Shown here: in pieces, positions 40,744 to 43,079 of the stretch
Layout: each line of letters begins with the position of its first letter
Position numbering within the stretch: the first letter of the stretch is position 1
Source: a virus
Length of the DNA stretch: 43,079 bases
Direction: 5' to 3' (one strand)
IMG/VR virus record: IMGVR_UViG_3300007907_000056
Coordinates: 1 to 43,079 of that record
Position numbers and translations under genes: made by a program
The notes under the pieces: generated by a model
Seen by the model: the letters and a program-made list of their open reading frames with translations, nothing else
Database searches by the model: none
Told to the model about the DNA's origin: nothing

Positions 40744-40773
40744 ACTATATCTCAAAATACTCTATCGTGTCAA
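40744..40773 (-). promoter_or_regulatory. Lytic promoter for the Cro-like gene and early operon
   Basis: On the minus strand a perfect -35 TTGACA (40768-40773) and -10 TATAGT (40744-40749) are 18 bp apart. Operator site B overlaps the downstream side. Confidence 0.75.
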
Positions 40774-40797
40774 CAATTAGTTTATAAACTTTGTCGT

Positions 40798-40819
40798 TTT
40801 GTCGCCTTTTTGTTGACTA
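40798..40819 (+). promoter_or_regulatory. Operator-like site C
   Basis: TTTGTCGCC, five bases (TTTTT), GTTGACTA. It differs from site B only in the spacer. It contains the -35 of the repressor promoter, so binding would autorepress the repressor gene. Confidence 0.65.
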
Positions 40820-40841
40820 TTGTCAAAACCTTCGTTATTAT
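40813..40841 (+). promoter_or_regulatory. Promoter for the repressor and integrase genes
   Basis: TTGACT (-35, 40813-40818), 17 bp, TATTAT (-10, 40836-40841), each one mismatch from consensus. It lies 48 bp before the repressor ATG with AGGAGG in between. It overlaps operator site C. Confidence 0.75.
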
Positions 40842-40888
40842 ATAGTCATTAGATAAATCAATAGATAGCTATTAGGAGGATACATAAC

Positions 40889-41515
40889 ATGTACGGTAAA
40901 AAATTAAAACGACTAAGAAAAATTGAGGGTTGGACCCAAGAATATGTAGCAAAAAAACTTGGTGTGAGTAAACAAACCTATTCACATTATGAAAACGAAA
41001 AAAGAAAGCCTTCCCTCCCCATGATCCTTAAATTGGGGGAAATATATGACGTAAACATCAACAATATTTTCAATCATGAAGAAACTGCAAATCTGGTAAA
41101 TGACTCGACAGAAGTATACGAAGTTGGCCCAGTCGAGTATCTGGATATAGTAGGTTCGATTAGTTGTGGTAACGGCGCTTTTGCTTACGAGGATATAGAA
41201 GGGCAAGAAGCCGCCCCAAGAGAATGGTTAAATGGAGGAAAGCACTTTTACTTACGAGCAAAAGGCGATTCTATGGTTGGCGAAAGAATACTAGACGGGG
41301 ACTTGCTTTTAATACGTCAGCAAGATGAGGTAGAAAATGGAGAAATCGCCGTAGTGCTTGTTGGAGAAGAGGCTTTACTCAAGAAAGTAACAAAAACAAA
41401 CGACATGATTATTTTAGAATCTGCTAACCCCAACTACCCAATAAAAATGTTTCCAATCAAAGACAATAGCATTCGCATTATCGGTAAATTAAAACACATT
41501 CTTATTAAACGTTAG
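40889..41515 (+). CDS. CI/LexA-type prophage repressor
   Basis: The product has 208 residues. The N-terminal XRE HTH (about 5-45) has EYVAKKLGVSKQTYSHYENE. The C-terminal S24 peptidase domain has a likely cleavage site Cys93-Gly94 (GSISCGNG), catalytic Ser128 (KGDSMVG) and Lys165 (ALLKKV). It maintains lysogeny and would be self-cleaved after RecA activation. It starts behind AGGAGG. It is followed 16 bp later by the integrase. Confidence 0.94.
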   Translation: MYGKKLKRLRKIEGWTQEYVAKKLGVSKQTYSHYENEKRKPSLPMILKLGEIYDVNINNIFNHEETANLVNDSTEVYEVGPVEYLDIVGSISCGNGAFAYEDIEGQEAAPREWLNGGKHFYLRAKGDSMVGERILDGDLLLIRQQDEVENGEIAVVLVGEEALLKKVTKTNDMIILESANPNYPIKMFPIKDNSIRIIGKLKHILIKR

Positions 41516-41531
41516 GAGGTACACTTTTTTC

Positions 41532-43079
41532 ATGTCAGAACTCATAGTAAAAATCATCCGCGTTATCATATACATTCGAGTATCTACCAAACTCCAAGAG
41601 ACAAAATTCTCTCTTGGAGGACAACGTGACGACTTAACAAAATACGCAACACATCAGGGTTGGCAAATTGTTGATACCATTGTTGATGTTGACAAAGGTG
41701 GAAAGCTAGATAAACCCGGTCTGAATAAACTCCTCGATGCCGTAGAAGAAGATTTAACGGATATTGTACTTGTGGTAGACCAAGACCGCTTATCACGCTT
41801 AGACACGCTTGAATGGGAATTTTTAAAAAGCGTACTCCGATCTAACCGTGTAAAGATAGCCGAACCTGGCACTATCGTTGATTTAGATAATGAAGATGAT
41901 GAATTTATGTCAGATTTGAAAAATCTTTTGGCTCAGCGAGAGAAGAAAAAAATAGTAAGAAGAATGATGCGCGGAAAACGTAGAAGAATGCGTGAAGGGA
42001 AAGGTTTTGGAAAAGCCCCTTTAGGTTACATTTTTAACAATGAGAGTAAAACATATGAAGTAGATGAAGAATGGTCATGGGTCATCCCCTTCATTGATAA
42101 TTTATATCTCAATAAGCAGTTAGGGATGATGTCTATAGCTCAAGAACTAAATAAAATATGTAAAACCCCTTCAGGAAGATTTTGGAACGAACGTCTTATA
42201 CAATTGCGTTTAAAATCAAAAGCATTTCATGGCGTTATGGAGAAAACTTTTGCAAACGGTGAAACGATCACCATTGATAGTATCTATCCAGCTCTCCGAA
42301 ATGAAGAGACGTATCACTTGATACAAGAAGAAAGGATGAAAAGAGGAAAACAATTTAATGCGTATTCTAGAGAAACAGATGATCTCCACTTGTTTAGAAG
42401 AACGCTTTTTGAGTGTGGAGAATGCGGTAGAAAAATATCACTTTCTCAACACGGTTCAAAGAAATCGCCTAGTTTTTATTTAAAACATAATCGGAGTAGA
42501 CGTCTTAAAGACCAAAGCGTGTGTGACATATCTATAAATACAATTCGCATTGAGCCAAATGTTAGAAAAGCTTTATTCGATATTCTTAAAGGAAAAGATT
42601 ATGCAAATAAGTATGTCACCTTAGATCTACATAAAGGTGAACTAAAAGAAATAGAAAGTTCATTGAAATCAATTGAAAAAAACATGAATAGTCTGGAGTT
42701 GAGAAAAAACAGGTTACTTGATTTATTTTTAGATGGATCTTTTGAAAAAGATGTACTTGTAAAAAAGCAAGATGAAATTGATGAATCTTTATTTGTTTTA
42801 CAAAAAAACCATACCGAAATTAAATCAAAGTTAACTCTTTTACGTTCCGAATCATGGGGGTATGATAAAGTATTCGAATTCATGCAGGTAATAAAAGACT
42901 TTGAAAAAGAGTTAACGCCTTTAGAACAAGCTCAAACCTTTGGCACACTGTTCCCTACCGGGAAGCTTCATAAAGATAAGCTTGTTCTCACCACCAATAT
43001 TGAAGGCGCACCAGTTGACTTTAATTTCGATATTAACCACGATCCGTTTCCGGGGCATGCGTCTAAACAGAAAGGGTAA
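41532..43079 (+). CDS. int: Large serine recombinase (integrase)
   Basis: The product has 515 residues. The catalytic domain has Ser18 in YIRVSTKLQ, then LGGQRDDL and DQDRLSRLD. A recombinase domain follows (GKGFGKAPLGYIF), then a zinc-ribbon domain (CGECGRKISLSQHG with a later C) and a coiled coil at about 370-450. It inserts and removes the prophage at att sites. It is probably co-transcribed with the repressor. The stop codon TAA is at the very last base of the window, so the att site lies outside or at the edge. Confidence 0.95.
   Translation: MSELIVKIIRVIIYIRVSTKLQETKFSLGGQRDDLTKYATHQGWQIVDTIVDVDKGGKLDKPGLNKLLDAVEEDLTDIVLVVDQDRLSRLDTLEWEFLKSVLRSNRVKIAEPGTIVDLDNEDDEFMSDLKNLLAQREKKKIVRRMMRGKRRRMREGKGFGKAPLGYIFNNESKTYEVDEEWSWVIPFIDNLYLNKQLGMMSIAQELNKICKTPSGRFWNERLIQLRLKSKAFHGVMEKTFANGETITIDSIYPALRNEETYHLIQEERMKRGKQFNAYSRETDDLHLFRRTLFECGECGRKISLSQHGSKKSPSFYLKHNRSRRLKDQSVCDISINTIRIEPNVRKALFDILKGKDYANKYVTLDLHKGELKEIESSLKSIEKNMNSLELRKNRLLDLFLDGSFEKDVLVKKQDEIDESLFVLQKNHTEIKSKLTLLRSESWGYDKVFEFMQVIKDFEKELTPLEQAQTFGTLFPTGKLHKDKLVLTTNIEGAPVDFNFDINHDPFPGHASKQKG

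Noticed and set aside
43040-43079. Attachment site at the window end
   Set aside because: The window stops at the integrase stop codon, and no matching second copy was seen elsewhere in the window.

Overview
The window is most of a temperate siphovirus prophage of a low-GC Gram-positive host, probably Bacillales. The support is strong AGGAGG-type ribosome binding sites, frequent TTG/GTG starts, and a PBSX/SPP1-like head-tail gene set with TP901-1/SPP1-like tail proteins. Nearly all genes lie on the minus strand, so reading from right to left follows the phage programme. No tool or database was run; family names come from reading the protein sequences.

Right end (40.4-43.1 kb): the lysogeny switch. 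A CI/LexA-type repressor and a large serine integrase are on the plus strand. A Cro-like HTH gene runs divergently. The switch region holds consensus promoters and three near-identical 21-22 bp operator-like sites. The integrase stop codon coincides with the window edge, so the attachment site on that side is not visible.

Early region (20.7-40.4 kb, minus strand): a run of small, mostly overlapping early genes is followed by a replication and recombination module. It contains a zinc-ribbon protein, a DUF2800-like nuclease, a DUF2815-like ssDNA-binding candidate, a family A DNA polymerase, a small sliding-clamp-like protein, a sigma factor, a methyltransferase, a MazG-like protein, a VapE-type primase/helicase, a VRR-NUC nuclease, an SNF2-type helicase and an ArpU-like late regulator. 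A 314 bp gap beside the primase/helicase gene carries seven copies of a 12 bp iteron around an AT-rich block and is a likely replication origin. The SNF2 helicase has an in-frame amber codon inside its Walker A motif. Several genes of 36-46 codons sit in coupled overlaps.

Late region (1-20.5 kb, minus strand): small and large terminase, portal, minor head protein, scaffold, decoration protein, capsid, connector and closure proteins, tail terminator, major tail protein, tail chaperones, tape measure, distal tail protein, baseplate proteins and a collagen-like tail fibre. Two recoding sites are predicted from sequence. One is a +1 shift at CCC-TAA that adds an Ig/FN3-like domain to the major tail protein. 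The other is a -1 shift that joins the two tail-assembly chaperones. The lysis genes would lie beyond position 1.

Four HNH endonuclease genes have invaded the operons. The most unusual stretch is the ~1.1 kb between the scaffold gene and the first HNH gene. It holds two tiny genes and an RNA-like segment with a tRNA-Leu-like 5' half, a T-arm-like 3' half, a nearly complementary acceptor stem, and a long stem with a pseudoknot-capable insert where the anticodon arm would be. This tmRNA-like layout matches no family I can name.
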